A stretch of DNA of 64,000 nt from Silvimonas amylolytica (GCF_014645555.1 NZ_BMLY01000003.1:178588-242587), one strand, 5' to 3'. Counted from the first letter of the stretch, positions 28,103 through 37,007 are shown. Numbers and translations: made by a program. The notes: generated by a model from the sequence alone, not told the origin.

Positions 28103-29153
28103 CCCGTCTTGCTGCCGGGGCTGGCACGGGCGCCTGGCGGGGTGGCGATGTGGTCGGCAGGTTTTTTTCTACCCGTTCTTCAACGGCCTTGAGCAAGCGG
28201 GCGCCCATGATGGTGCAATACAGATTCAGCGCGAACATCGGCGGTAGCAGGACATACCACTGCAGTTGCAGATCATTCAGCAAGCCGACCGGAGCGTACA
28301 TCAAGGTGGCAGATATGCCTTGGGCAAAGAAGACATAAATGGCGTTACGGCCCATCCACAGTAGCGGTTTGCGGGTGAACAGCCATGCCACCGGGCGCAA
28401 ACGTACCATCAGTAAAAGCGCGCACACGGATAACCAGGAAGCAGCAAAGTACAACGCCTGGGGCGGAAACTTGTAACTTTGCAGGTGGATCAGTGCATTG
28501 CGTAAATCCGGGGTACAACACAGTTGCCAGATTGCCTGTAGCGCAATCAAAGCCGACCAGTATCCGGGTAATTGTCCTGTGGCATGGCAGTAACCCAGCA
28601 AAAACAATGGCAGGTAAAACATGCCGAATGCCACGACGGGTAGCCAGCCTGCGCTCCAGTCCGCATCCGGTGCGAGTTGCGAGAAAAACAGTGCGGCAAC
28701 CAGAACCAGTGCGACGGGCAGGGCGGCCCGTTCATGAAACCAGATCAGCGTGATGGCAACGGCGCTAACGCCAAGATACACACGCATGAACCACATCGAC
28801 CCCATCACCGCGTCATCCCATTCCGCTTTGTGATAGTCGTGCAGAAACCACTCTACAAGGCGTATGGGCGGCAAATGATGCCCGGATAGCAAGTAGCCCA
28901 GCCACACCAGTGCGACAAATACCATATAGCGCCGCTGCAGGCGCCACAGGTTCTGCCACGCTTTTTGCGGGCTGGGGACCTTGCTGAAAGACCAGCCGGC
29001 AAGAAAAAAGAACAGGGGAACATCCAGCCACAAGCAGGCGCCATGCAGCCACGCCGGTGTATAGCTGTCACCACTCCAGAAAACAGAATGGATAAAGACC
29101 ACGGAAACAACGGCCAGGCCTTTCAATCCATCCAGCACGAGATCACGCGTCAT
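28083..29153 (-). CDS. Acyltransferase family 3 membrane protein (356 aa)
   Basis: Integral membrane acyltransferase of the OafA/Acyl_transf_3 type, which acetylates surface polysaccharides or similar molecules. The N-terminus LDGLKGLAVVSVVFIHSV contains the conserved HxxxW-like first-helix region; WLDVPLFFFLAGWSFSK follows as the second conserved segment. About ten hydrophobic helices are visible and the C-terminal tail is charged (RAPAPAPAARRATKRG like). AAAAGG and AAAGG precede the ATG. It follows the large membrane protein by 32 bases on the same strand, suggesting a two-gene operon for a cell-surface modification; this is inference. Confidence 0.87.
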   Translation of the reverse strand: MTRDLVLDGLKGLAVVSVVFIHSVFWSGDSYTPAWLHGACLWLDVPLFFFLAGWSFSKVPSPQKAWQNLWRLQRRYMVFVALVWLGYLLSGHHLPPIRLVEWFLHDYHKAEWDDAVMGSMWFMRVYLGVSAVAITLIWFHERAALPVALVLVAALFFSQLAPDADWSAGWLPVVAFGMFYLPLFLLGYCHATGQLPGYWSALIALQAIWQLCCTPDLRNALIHLQSYKFPPQALYFAASWLSVCALLLMVRLRPVAWLFTRKPLLWMGRNAIYVFFAQGISATLMYAPVGLLNDLQLQWYVLLPPMFALNLYCTIMGARLLKAVEERVEKNLPTTSPPRQAPVPAPAARRATKRGA

Positions 29154-29185
29154 CCTTTACCTTTTGTTTGCTGGCCTCATCTGGC

Positions 29186-30898
29186 CTAATTCTGTCGCAG
29201 GCGGTCCTTGATCGCTGCGGATTGAAACTTGTCGCTGGTCACCATGTGCGAGGACTGGCTGGTGCACATGGTGGGCATATCCTGGTTGCGGCGATACAGC
29301 CGTACTTGCTGGTCGACTGATTGATACACCAGCGAGGCATTGTTCAAAACGCGCTGGGTATCCTGGGGTGAGACCGGATCGTTCTCACGCGGCTGCCCCC
29401 ATACCAGAACGTAATCAACCGGTATGCCTGTTTTCTGCTCAAAGCGGCCGACGTCCAACCGCTGGACATTCACGGCGGTTTGCTGGGGTTCCCAGTGATA
29501 CAGCAACTCCTGGGTGTCATGACCAGGCCGGAACTGGATGGGATAGACACTCAAGCGAGCCAGGAAATTGAACAGCACCACCCGGTCCCGATCCAGTTCC
29601 AGCCGGTTTGTCGCCTGAAACAATGGCTCGTAGCCCACCGGATTGGGGATTCCTTTCTGATCAAACTGGGTGGATGACTCGATCACCGGAAGGACCGTGC
29701 AGTGGGCGCCGATCTGACCATCGATGGCAGACAATGCGGTCAGTTGCTGGCGTACCTGACCTTGTGCCGTCCAGGTCTGATAAAACTGTACAACCAGCAT
29801 GATGACCGCGAGCGTGGCCAGGCTCCAGCGCATCCACGACTTGTTGATCAGCAGCGCAGCGCACGGTAACGCCCATAACATGGGGAACAACTGGGCGCGC
29901 AGGAAGTGGGTCCAGCCACCGCCAGATACGTCAGGCACGACCAGGCAAAACCCATAGAAGAACAACAGTGTCAGGCCGACGCCCGTAAACAGGGTAGCGT
30001 CACCACGCAACAGGTGATGGCGTTCGCGCCAGATTTTGTACACGGTAGCCAGCAATGTGAGCAGCATCAGGGCCATCAAGCCATGTGGCAGCAGCAAGTT
30101 ATCGCGTGATTGCAGGCGGAACAGCTTGCCGCGCGCCATAGAGAAAACCCGGTCGTGGAGCTTGGGGCCATATTCGGTCGGGTAGCCGTGCTGGCGTAGC
30201 GCAAACCAGGCCATGAGTGGCAGCGGTAAACACAGGGCGAGTACCACACAGCCGCTCACGGTCCAAAGTGCCCGGCCACGCACGCCGGCGTGCCAGTCGC
30301 CAAGCAGACGTACAATCTCCAGCGCAATCAGCGCCAGAACGGCCATGATGAAACCGGCAGCATGGCTCAACAGGGTGAGCACCAACACCACACCGAGCAG
30401 CAACCCCCGCCACAGTTTTGGGTGCTGGCGCAGGTCCAGATACCAGCCAATAGCCAGGAAAAACCCGGTCAGCGAAAACAAGAAATTATATAAACCCAGG
30501 AAAAACAACTGGTTGGCTAGCAGGGGCAAGGCAAACAGGGCTAGCCAGGCGTTGTCCGGGTTGATCTTGCGCAGTGCATACCATGCGGCCACCGCCGGGC
30601 CGACCAGGCACAGAGCTTGCAGAATGGCCTCGGCCCGATCAGGTGCCACAACGAGGATCAAGCCCCGCAGGATGGCGTAAATCGCCATATTGGGCTGCAG
30701 CGTACCGGCGGACATATACATTTGCGACTGCAACGGCCAGTCCGCGTCGCCAATATGACCCAGCATGTCTGCGAAGGACAGGTGGATAGGCCCGTCGTTG
30801 GTGGCTAGCGGACCCAATGTGATCAGTACGGCGGCGTACACCACAACGACGGCCAAAAACAAGCCGTGTCGCCGTAGCAGCGTGTCCGGAATTGTCAT
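29186..30898 (-). CDS. Large multi-spanning membrane protein of unknown function (570 aa)
   Basis: I do not recognise a named family with certainty. I chose the ATG giving MTIPDTLLRRHG, preceded by AGGAAAG. About ten or more hydrophobic segments occupy residues 10-400, starting LFLAVVVVYAAVLITLGPLA followed by NDGPIHLSFADM, a pattern like the DGP motif after the first helix of GT-C glycosyltransferases. The last 170 residues are soluble and probably periplasmic. This layout suggests a GT-C type enzyme using a lipid-linked sugar, but that is inference. It is upstream of and probably cotranscribed with the acyltransferase. Confidence 0.75.
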   Translation of the reverse strand: MTIPDTLLRRHGLFLAVVVVYAAVLITLGPLATNDGPIHLSFADMLGHIGDADWPLQSQMYMSAGTLQPNMAIYAILRGLILVVAPDRAEAILQALCLVGPAVAAWYALRKINPDNAWLALFALPLLANQLFFLGLYNFLFSLTGFFLAIGWYLDLRQHPKLWRGLLLGVVLVLTLLSHAAGFIMAVLALIALEIVRLLGDWHAGVRGRALWTVSGCVVLALCLPLPLMAWFALRQHGYPTEYGPKLHDRVFSMARGKLFRLQSRDNLLLPHGLMALMLLTLLATVYKIWRERHHLLRGDATLFTGVGLTLLFFYGFCLVVPDVSGGGWTHFLRAQLFPMLWALPCAALLINKSWMRWSLATLAVIMLVVQFYQTWTAQGQVRQQLTALSAIDGQIGAHCTVLPVIESSTQFDQKGIPNPVGYEPLFQATNRLELDRDRVVLFNFLARLSVYPIQFRPGHDTQELLYHWEPQQTAVNVQRLDVGRFEQKTGIPVDYVLVWGQPRENDPVSPQDTQRVLNNASLVYQSVDQQVRLYRRNQDMPTMCTSQSSHMVTSDKFQSAAIKDRLRQN

Positions 30899-31039
30899 GC
30901 GCTTTCCTGTACAGAGGCACAATACATTTGTGCTTTGTATTGGCGATATAACCAAGAAAGTTTCAGTTTGTCACGACTGACTTATTTTGCAAGCAATATT
31001 TTGTGCGTCGCACCAATAGTCGGAACGTGAGTCGCTGTA

Positions 31040-31621
31040 TCACGGTGTGTCGCCGGTGTAGTGCTCCGGGAATTGCACTCGCACCGGTTCGCCATCACTG
31101 CGCCAGCCATGACAGGAATCAATCAGCCGCGCCAGCAAGCGTGCCTGTGCCGTGGTGCGCGGCCCGACTGCCGGTTGCGGCGCCTCGCGCTTGCGCAAGC
31201 CGGAAGACACGGTCTGAAAAGCCACCGTGGCCATCGGCCCCAGTAGTTCTGTGATATGGGTACAGCCGTCCCGGCCTTTGAATAACTCACGCACCTTGCG
31301 GTTAAAACCAGGCCCGATACGCAGACCCACAAGGCGTTGATAAGATGCGGCGATTTCCGGGCAAATGGTGTACGGGGAGTGCGTGGTGGCGGCTTCGACG
31401 GCAACAATCTCGTATTGATCGCTGAGCGTCAGCCGGACATGCATCAGATGCAGTGGTTCACCTTCCGGCAGTTGCCGTCCATCGTAAAACGAAACCGGAT
31501 AACCCTTGGTATCCGTGATGGATGCTTCGATATCCCACAACCCATCATCGCGCAAGAAGCCCTCACACTGGATCTGACGGGTGTGGTAGTGCTGACGGGC
31601 AGCGGGCGGGCTCAGTGGCAT
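31040..31621 (-). CDS. DUF2889 domain protein
   Basis: A 193-residue cytoplasmic protein matching what I know of DUF2889: an early RQIQCEGFLRDDGLWDIEASITD, then PYTICPEIAASYQRLVGLRI and KGRDGCTHITELLGPMATVA. This family is common in betaproteobacteria and its function is unknown. I chose the internal ATG over the upstream TTG. It lies downstream of the minor pilin genes on the same strand, 103 bases after the pilX-like gene, but there is no evidence for a functional link. Confidence 0.85.
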   Translation of the reverse strand: MPLSPPAARQHYHTRQIQCEGFLRDDGLWDIEASITDTKGYPVSFYDGRQLPEGEPLHLMHVRLTLSDQYEIVAVEAATTHSPYTICPEIAASYQRLVGLRIGPGFNRKVRELFKGRDGCTHITELLGPMATVAFQTVSSGLRKREAPQPAVGPRTTAQARLLARLIDSCHGWRSDGEPVRVQFPEHYTGDTP

Positions 31622-31724
31622 AAGCGGTCTCTTCAAAAACAGCGGCGATCAAGGCATCCGATTGTGCGCGCTGCCCACCAGGCAGGCCATTGCAGTTTGC
31701 CCCTGGCAGCGCGTTTGATACACG

Positions 31725-33605
31725 CTAGAGATAGCGGGTCCACAACACTTTTGAGGTCACACTGGTCGCACTGCTGCTTCCGCTGCCTGTGCCCAGACCC
31801 GCACCCGGTTGATAGGCTGGCGGCAGGGTACTGAGGTTGATCGTTGTGCTGGCGCCCAGGCTGTTGGCGGCGGTGCCGCCTGAAGCCGTCACATAACCGT
31901 AGATGGTGGTGCTGCCGTTACTGTTGAACTGGTTATTGGCCAGAATGCTGCCGTACACCACGGTGCTGGAACCCAGTGAGACGTTACCGCCGGAGTACAC
32001 CCCGTTGGTGGCACTCCCGGCGAGGAAAGCGTAATTGGCCACAGCCGTGGCGCTGTAGTTGAAGGTGGTCGGGCTGGCCGCAGGTGTACACAAATTGGTG
32101 GGCCAGCGTGTGGCAAAGTTGTTGTTCACGCAAATCCCGGTGGGCGCGTAAGTGGTGCCATTGACCACCCCGTTGTAACCGGCAAAGGCAGGTGCATAGA
32201 CCACATCACTGCCGCTGGTAGAAATATTGCCGGTCGCGATAAACGTGTTGTAGTACACGCCGTTGCCTACGGTCAGATTGCCACGGAACCAGGCTACCCC
32301 TTGGGCAATGCTGGAGCCGTTGATGTTCCACATGCTGGTGCTGGTGGTGTAGCTAAAGCACGGATTGCTGGTGGAATACCCTTTGCAGATGGTCGCCGAC
32401 GAGCCCACCGCTGGCGTGCTGCAGGTGGGGGCAGAAGGCGTTGAGCCGCTGGCCAGTGCCGTACACAGATAGTCTTGATGTGTGCTGTCGTAGTTACCCA
32501 GATAGTAGGTGCCAGCGGTAATGCCGTTGACATTGGCCACGGTCACCTTGCGGTACCCGCTACTATCAATATCAAAAATGTAATTGGCGACTGACTGCAG
32601 CTGGTTGGCATCGATCTGCTGGGTGGTCAAAGACACCGGGTTGATCGCCACCGTGTAATTGGGCTGTACGGTGACATTTACGCCGTTGTTCCAGCTGGGT
32701 TTGGAAAGTGTGCCTCCGATGATGCCACTCGTCACTGTACCGCTGCTGGATACGGTCAGATTCTTTTGTGCGTGCAGCGTGCCGATCGAGTTGCTGTCCA
32801 TGCTCACACTGCCCTGCGTGTTCACCGTGTCGGCATGCGCTGCGCCAGTGAGCGAGACATCGCCAATCGCATTGATCGACACCGCGCTGGCGCTGCCGCT
32901 TAATGCCACAGAGCCGTTGGAGTTGATCGTGCCCACCTGCGCACTGCTGCCCAGCGCGACATTGCCGGTGGCATTGATCACCTGCACCCCGGTCAGCGAA
33001 ATGCTGGTCGCAGTAAATGAACCATTTACGTTGATGACCGCGTTGGAGGCGGTCGTGGTGGATGTCGAGAAATTGATACTGCCACCCAGGGTGACGTCAT
33101 GATTGAAGTTGATGGCGTTGGTAATGCTGTTGCCCGTGCCCGAACTACCTGCAATGACGCAGTAAACTGCTTGAACAGTTGAGGTCGCGCCCCCGCTGCT
33201 ACCGGTAAAGTTGGCGGTAACCAGCGTGCCTTGTACTGAGCCGGTCGCCGCAGACGAGACACAACTGGTTGATGTCGAATTGACCCCCGCCACCAGACCA
33301 CTGATACCTGGCAAACCGCTGAGGGAGATCGCACTGTTGACAGTCAGCGCGCTGGCCGCAGTCTGCCCAGCCTGATACAGGTACTGCCGGAATGCTTCTA
33401 CGCCCGTCCAGGCTTTTAATTGCGCTTGCGTGGCGCTATGCGCAGTCAGCGAACTGTCTTGCTCGCTATGGACGTAATACATGGTGCCAAGAACGGCCGC
33501 ACTGAGCGACAAGCCAACCATCAGCACCAGCAAAATGGCGGCGATCCCGCGTTGGGTGTGCATCCGGGCAGAGAGAGAAGGGCGCTGACGCATGGCCATA
33601 CTCAT
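31725..33605 (-). CDS. PilX-like minor pilin with a large beta-solenoid-like domain
   Basis: The N-terminus QRGIAAILLVLMVGLSLSAA is a prepilin-type signal of PilX class: Gly before the cleavage point and no Glu at +5, as known for PilX. Ordinary PilX proteins have about 200 residues; this one has 626. From about residue 185 there are at least six imperfect 16-18 residue repeats of the type [VI]N-x-x-G-[SND]-V-x-[LM], and a second Gly/Asn/Ser-rich region near the C-terminus looks similar. This suggests a beta-helical stalk or adhesive part at the pilus tip. Its ATG overlaps the pilW-like stop (ATGA). It is the last pilin gene; no pilY1 follows. Confidence 0.8.
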   Translation of the reverse strand: MSMAMRQRPSLSARMHTQRGIAAILLVLMVGLSLSAAVLGTMYYVHSEQDSSLTAHSATQAQLKAWTGVEAFRQYLYQAGQTAASALTVNSAISLSGLPGISGLVAGVNSTSTSCVSSAATGSVQGTLVTANFTGSSGGATSTVQAVYCVIAGSSGTGNSITNAINFNHDVTLGGSINFSTSTTTASNAVINVNGSFTATSISLTGVQVINATGNVALGSSAQVGTINSNGSVALSGSASAVSINAIGDVSLTGAAHADTVNTQGSVSMDSNSIGTLHAQKNLTVSSSGTVTSGIIGGTLSKPSWNNGVNVTVQPNYTVAINPVSLTTQQIDANQLQSVANYIFDIDSSGYRKVTVANVNGITAGTYYLGNYDSTHQDYLCTALASGSTPSAPTCSTPAVGSSATICKGYSTSNPCFSYTTSTSMWNINGSSIAQGVAWFRGNLTVGNGVYYNTFIATGNISTSGSDVVYAPAFAGYNGVVNGTTYAPTGICVNNNFATRWPTNLCTPAASPTTFNYSATAVANYAFLAGSATNGVYSGGNVSLGSSTVVYGSILANNQFNSNGSTTIYGYVTASGGTAANSLGASTTINLSTLPPAYQPGAGLGTGSGSSSATSVTSKVLWTRYL

Positions 33606-34354
33606 TGGGTGAAATTGGAAAGGCAGCTAGACCAGCTATTACCACCGCTATTGGTCGACCAGTTCATCTGTACGGATAATCCAGCGCTGGCAGACTGGCT
33701 GCTGGCGAGGCTGGTGACGGCAGAGGCCGCAGTCTGGGTGAGCGCGGCGGTGTTGACCTCTGCCCCGAAGGGCCAGCACACCCCGGCAGTGGCACTGGCC
33801 GTAAAGGTCACCGCTGCCGGCAGGCCACTGGCCAGCACGGTGGTACTGCTCCAGGTGGTGCTGTTCCATTTGCTTGCCACCGGGTTGCAATTCGAACTTG
33901 CTTGTACCAGCGATAACGACCAGGTCACCGGCAAGGTCGAAGACGCCTGGCTGGACTGGCTGATCAAGCCCTGGCAGACCCAGTTGGCGGTGCCGGTGGG
34001 GTTGGTATTGCTATCCCAATAGATTGCCGTGCCTGTAACGGAACCGCTGCTGGGGATGGTTTGGGCTGTGCTCACGCCGCTGGCGGTATTGACGATGACA
34101 AAGTCGCTGGTTTTGCTGGCGCCACTGACCCCGAATCCGGCGCTTTGCAGCAGATTTTGCGCGGTCAGAAACCCGGTTGTGGCTTGCCGGTCTTGCGCTG
34201 CCACCGGTTGCATGCCGCTGACTGGATCGAAAGTCAGACGTGCGCCAACCCGGTACAACGCCAACATGGCGATAATGACCAGCAGCGACACCACCATGCC
34301 AACCATCAAGCTGGTCAGGGTCCAGCCGCGCTGAGACGCCGGGTGCCGGATCAT
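33602..34354 (-). CDS. pilW: PilW-like minor pilin
   Basis: Minor type IV pilin, 250 residues, probably part of the tip-priming complex. The prepilin segment is QRGWTLTSLMVGMVVSLLVI, with Gly before the cleavage point; the +5 residue is Ser instead of the usual Glu. A soluble Ser/Ala/Thr-rich domain follows and carries only few conserved landmarks. Its start overlaps the pilV-like stop and its stop overlaps the pilX-like start, both by four bases, so the three genes are translated as a unit. Assignment relies on order and N-terminus. Confidence 0.8.
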   Translation of the reverse strand: MIRHPASQRGWTLTSLMVGMVVSLLVIIAMLALYRVGARLTFDPVSGMQPVAAQDRQATTGFLTAQNLLQSAGFGVSGASKTSDFVIVNTASGVSTAQTIPSSGSVTGTAIYWDSNTNPTGTANWVCQGLISQSSQASSTLPVTWSLSLVQASSNCNPVASKWNSTTWSSTTVLASGLPAAVTFTASATAGVCWPFGAEVNTAALTQTAASAVTSLASSQSASAGLSVQMNWSTNSGGNSWSSCLSNFTQ

Positions 34355-34794
34355 GAGCCGTTTCCAAGCGTGAGTGAGCCGCCCAGCAAACCGGCGGTAT
34401 CGGTGGTGCTGGTACTCAGCTGTGGTACGAACACCGGTTGGGTGCTGCTACCGACCGAGACTGAGCCCTGGATGACATTACAGGTGAAACTGGTGCTGGC
34501 ATTGACCGTGCCGCTGCTGCTGAGCGGTACCGGAATCGGCGTGGGACTTGTGACGTTACACAAATTGCGCATGCCGCCCGTATTTTGCATCAGCTGGGTT
34601 CTGACCTGATTAATGACGGTGTTCTGAGCGTTCAGCGTGGTCTGACTGAGGGCAGAGCGCGAGAGCACGTAAGTCAGTCCGACACCGACGATTGCGACCA
34701 GCAACATGGCAATCAGTCCTTCAAACAGCGTCGCACCGCGTTGCAAGCGTACGCCGCCATATTGGCCGAACCATCTAGTTGAGCGTGAGCGCAC
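34351..34794 (-). CDS. pilV: PilV-like minor pilin
   Basis: The prepilin segment RGATLFEGLIAMLLVAIVG places Gly before the cleavage point and Glu at +5, as PilV proteins have. I chose GTG 34794, which has GGGGA upstream and gives 147 residues with a leader of about 21; a TTG at 34746 giving MQRG is an alternative start. The longer open frame upstream is only the shadow of fimT. The gene overlaps the end of fimT by 20 bases. The soluble part has Cys residues near NLCNV and SFTCNV. It is a probable minor pilin of the type IV pilus tip complex. Confidence 0.78.
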   Translation of the reverse strand: MRSRSTRWFGQYGGVRLQRGATLFEGLIAMLLVAIVGVGLTYVLSRSALSQTTLNAQNTVINQVRTQLMQNTGGMRNLCNVTSPTPIPVPLSSSGTVNASTSFTCNVIQGSVSVGSSTQPVFVPQLSTSTTDTAGLLGGSLTLGNGS

Positions 34795-35287
34795 TGGACA
34801 TCCCCGTGACCTGGTAGCTGGCTGCAGTGCCGCAAGCGGTTGCGCCCAGCGTGGTGCTGACCGGCAAGCCGGCATTGTTGAGCGCCACGCACTGGGTTGC
34901 AGCGTTATTGAGCAGGCCGGTTGTGGCGGATGGCAACGTGCCGGTCCACACCGCACCAGTGCAACTAAAGCTGTTGGCCGGCGTGCGTGGCACATTGGTG
35001 GCACTGGCTGCCGTGGCATAACTGGCCTCCTGAACACAAATCACATTACCTGCGCTTAACAGTAAAAATGCGGCAGGCTCGCTTTGCAGGGCGCCAGCGC
35101 TATTGCGCAATGTGCGTGACTTGGCCATGGCCATGCCTTTGACAAACAGCGTCTGGCCCGCTTGCTGGTTGGATGAGCGCACCCACTGCATGGTCAGCGG
35201 TACCCCCATGAACAACAAGACAGCCAGAACAACCAGGCTGATCAGCAACTCAACCAGCGTAAATCCGCGCAAACGTCGCGTCGTCAT
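34775..35287 (-). CDS. fimT: FimT/GspH-like minor pilin
   Basis: A 170-residue prepilin: short leader MTTRRLRG, cleavage, then FTLVELLISLVVLAVLLFMG with Glu at +5. The position of conserved tryptophan and the Thr-rich C-terminal part fit FimT/GspH. FimT proteins in other bacteria bind DNA for natural transformation, so such a role is possible here but unproven. Its ATG lies five bases beyond the pilE-like stop, and the pilV-like start overlaps its end. Confidence 0.82.
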   Translation of the reverse strand: MTTRRLRGFTLVELLISLVVLAVLLFMGVPLTMQWVRSSNQQAGQTLFVKGMAMAKSRTLRNSAGALQSEPAAFLLLSAGNVICVQEASYATAASATNVPRTPANSFSCTGAVWTGTLPSATTGLLNNAATQCVALNNAGLPVSTTLGATACGTAASYQVTGMSSALTLN

Positions 35288-35292
35288 CTGCG

Positions 35293-35766
35293 TTACCAGC
35301 TGGTCAACCCGCCGCAGGCCGGGCTGCCTGATCCTGCCGAAAAACTGCGCACGTTGGCATTGGTCATCGTGAGCGTGCAACCGGACACCACCTGACCGTT
35401 ACGGCCAGCCGCCGTCAGGGTATAAGTTGGCGTCGTGCCGGATGTCACTGAGGCCGAATAGTTGAACATGGTCACTTCGGCCGGGCCAAAGGCCGTAAAA
35501 GAAGTGGTATTGGTACTGGAGCTTGTGGCCAGGTTTGACCCTGATGGATACGCCAGCGTCAGTTGATGCTGGTTTTCCATGACCAGTGCCAGCGCCACCA
35601 GATCAGCGCCAGCACCTTTGACATGGCTTTTGACGATGTAGTTACGGTAAGTCGGGACGGCTATGGCGGTGAGAATTGCCACGATGGCAATCGTGACGAT
35701 CAGTTCGACCAGGGTAAAACCGGTGAAGCGATGCGGACGGAAAACAGGACGGGTTTGTGCGGTCAT
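35293..35766 (-). CDS. pilE: PilE-like type IV pilin (first gene of the minor pilin operon)
   Basis: A 157-residue prepilin. The 16-residue leader ends HRFTG, followed by FTLVELIVTIAIVAILTAIA and PTYRNYI, the canonical pilin start with Glu at +5. Two cysteines near the end (SGCTL and PACGG) can form the disulfide-bonded loop of type IV pilins. In Pseudomonas-type operons pilE is the last gene, after pilY1; here it is first. A weak -10-like TATAGT is seen on the minus strand near 35903-35908. Confidence 0.88.
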   Translation of the reverse strand: MTAQTRPVFRPHRFTGFTLVELIVTIAIVAILTAIAVPTYRNYIVKSHVKGAGADLVALALVMENQHQLTLAYPSGSNLATSSSTNTTSFTAFGPAEVTMFNYSASVTSGTTPTYTLTAAGRNGQVVSGCTLTMTNANVRSFSAGSGSPACGGLTSW

Positions 35767-36088
35767 GGCGGCGATGGACTCTTTTTAATGTGGCTTCACA
35801 GGAGTAAAGACTGATCAGCGCGCCGCAAATTCCCTGGGTATCTGATCTTTAAGGAAACGGCCTGCTGCGATACTCCACAAGCTTTTTTATATATGCCAAC
35901 GACTATACCGCCAGATAATCGCGGCCAGAACCGTACTTTTTATGAAAAGTGAATAAATCAGCCAAAAATCAGGCGTGATTTCACGTCATGAAGTGTTGAA
36001 GTCAGCTTTACGAATTAACGTGTTGGATCAGAAAAAGAATGGTCACTGCTTCGGCCGTCACCATCGCCGTGACCATTCAGGCGGGACA
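35767..36088 (-). other. 322-base gap between the pilin operon and the EIIA operon
   Basis: No gene is supported. It holds the terminator of the EIIA pair (36032-36078) at its right side and an AT-rich promoter-like stretch at 35860-35960 that should serve the pilin operon. Confidence 0.5.
36032..36078 (-). terminator. Terminator of the EIIA-small ORF operon
   Basis: On the minus strand GAATGGTCAC (36078-36069) pairs perfectly with GTGACCATTC (36046-36037) and is followed by TTTTT. The 22-base loop is long. Its place ten bases past the small ORF supports that ORF being a real last gene. Confidence 0.75.
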
Positions 36089-36301
36089 TCAGAAGCGCAC
36101 AATGCGTTGGCGATGAACCAGGAAGTCGCTGCCAAAAATGACGGATCGATCTTCAAAGTACGCCGTGGTGTAGCGCAACCAGCGCCGCATACCGGGCAAG
36201 TCGTGCAAGTCGTTCGTAGTGATAGTCGGGGCCGGCTCGGCCGACGGTGCTTCGGCCTGTTGCGGCAGGGCAAACTGGCCCGGGTATCGCAGTGGGCTCA
36301 T
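36089..36301 (-). CDS. Small hypothetical protein coupled to EIIA (70 aa)
   Basis: I recognise no family. The first 35 residues are Pro/Ala-rich and probably disordered; the second half (MRRWLRYTTAYFEDRS, then DFLVHRQRIVRF) is basic and aromatic and may fold as one or two helices. Its ATG overlaps the EIIA stop (ATGA) and a terminator follows 11 bases later, so gene structure supports it being translated even though similarity cannot be shown. Confidence 0.55.
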   Translation of the reverse strand: MSPLRYPGQFALPQQAEAPSAEPAPTITTNDLHDLPGMRRWLRYTTAYFEDRSVIFGSDFLVHRQRIVRF

Positions 36302-36795
36302 GATGCGTTCTCCAGCAAACCACGGCGCTGTACGGAAAGGTGCATGGGGGCGGTGGCTAATACCCGGTGCACGGCGGTCTGGTTGCGGGCTTCGCGTAGC
36401 GCCTGACGAAAATCTCGCAGGTGCAGGGCTGATGCTACATCGGCCAGGGCCTGCAAGTGTTGCTGGCAGGCCCTGGCCGGCATCAGCAAGAAAATGAACT
36501 CGCTCAAACCTTTGCCATCCGGGGTATCGGCATCCAGCGGCAAGGTAGGCCGGATATAAATCATGACCGGATAGTCCAGACCTTCAATTCTCGCATGCGG
36601 AATGGCCACTCCGCGCCCCAGGGCGGTGGTGCCAAGGTGCTCGCGGTCCAGCAGCTTTTGCAGCACAAGGCTGGCGGGCAGGGCGTAATGGTGTTCGGCA
36701 AAGCTGGCCGCGTGTTCAAACAAATCGTTTACCGTACGGGCCGGAACATCCAGCAAGATGCTGGAGGGTGGGCAAAGATCAGCCAGTGAGGACAT
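36298..36795 (-). CDS. PTS EIIA domain protein (fructose/nitrogen PTS type)
   Basis: Phosphoryl-carrier of the PtsN/FruA type, 165 residues. The phosphorylated His is in ALGRGVAIPHARIEGL (His67). I chose the ATG behind AGGAAAA. No EIIB/EIIC or rpoN lies near, so it is an orphan; a regulatory function like EIIA-Ntr is more likely than sugar transport. The final 40 residues deviate from PtsN. It is coupled to a small downstream ORF. Divergent from the alcohol dehydrogenase. Confidence 0.9.
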   Translation of the reverse strand: MSSLADLCPPSSILLDVPARTVNDLFEHAASFAEHHYALPASLVLQKLLDREHLGTTALGRGVAIPHARIEGLDYPVMIYIRPTLPLDADTPDGKGLSEFIFLLMPARACQQHLQALADVASALHLRDFRQALREARNQTAVHRVLATAPMHLSVQRRGLLENAS

Positions 36796-37007
36796 GATGT
36801 TTTCCTGTGTGGTGCGGGATGCCGGTACGAGGTACGCGTATCGGCAATGCCACTGTATGAAACGGCATATAAACAACGCGTAAAAAACCGGGGATGACGT
36901 CGTAAAAAGAGTAAAAACGCAGAGGTCGGCCTGCTGTGTAAAACGCCTGGCTAAAGGGCAGCGCTCTGCCTAAAGTGCGTGATGACCCTCTACCCGGAGA
37001 CATCCTC

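Noticed and set aside
34795..35037. N-terminal extension of the pilV-like frame
   Set aside because: The extension is the out-of-frame shadow of fimT and the prepilin signal starts only at about 34794.
36000..36300. Plus-strand 143-codon frame over the small ORF and terminator
   Set aside because: It crosses a good terminator and has no ribosome site; the minus-strand ORF is coupled to EIIA.
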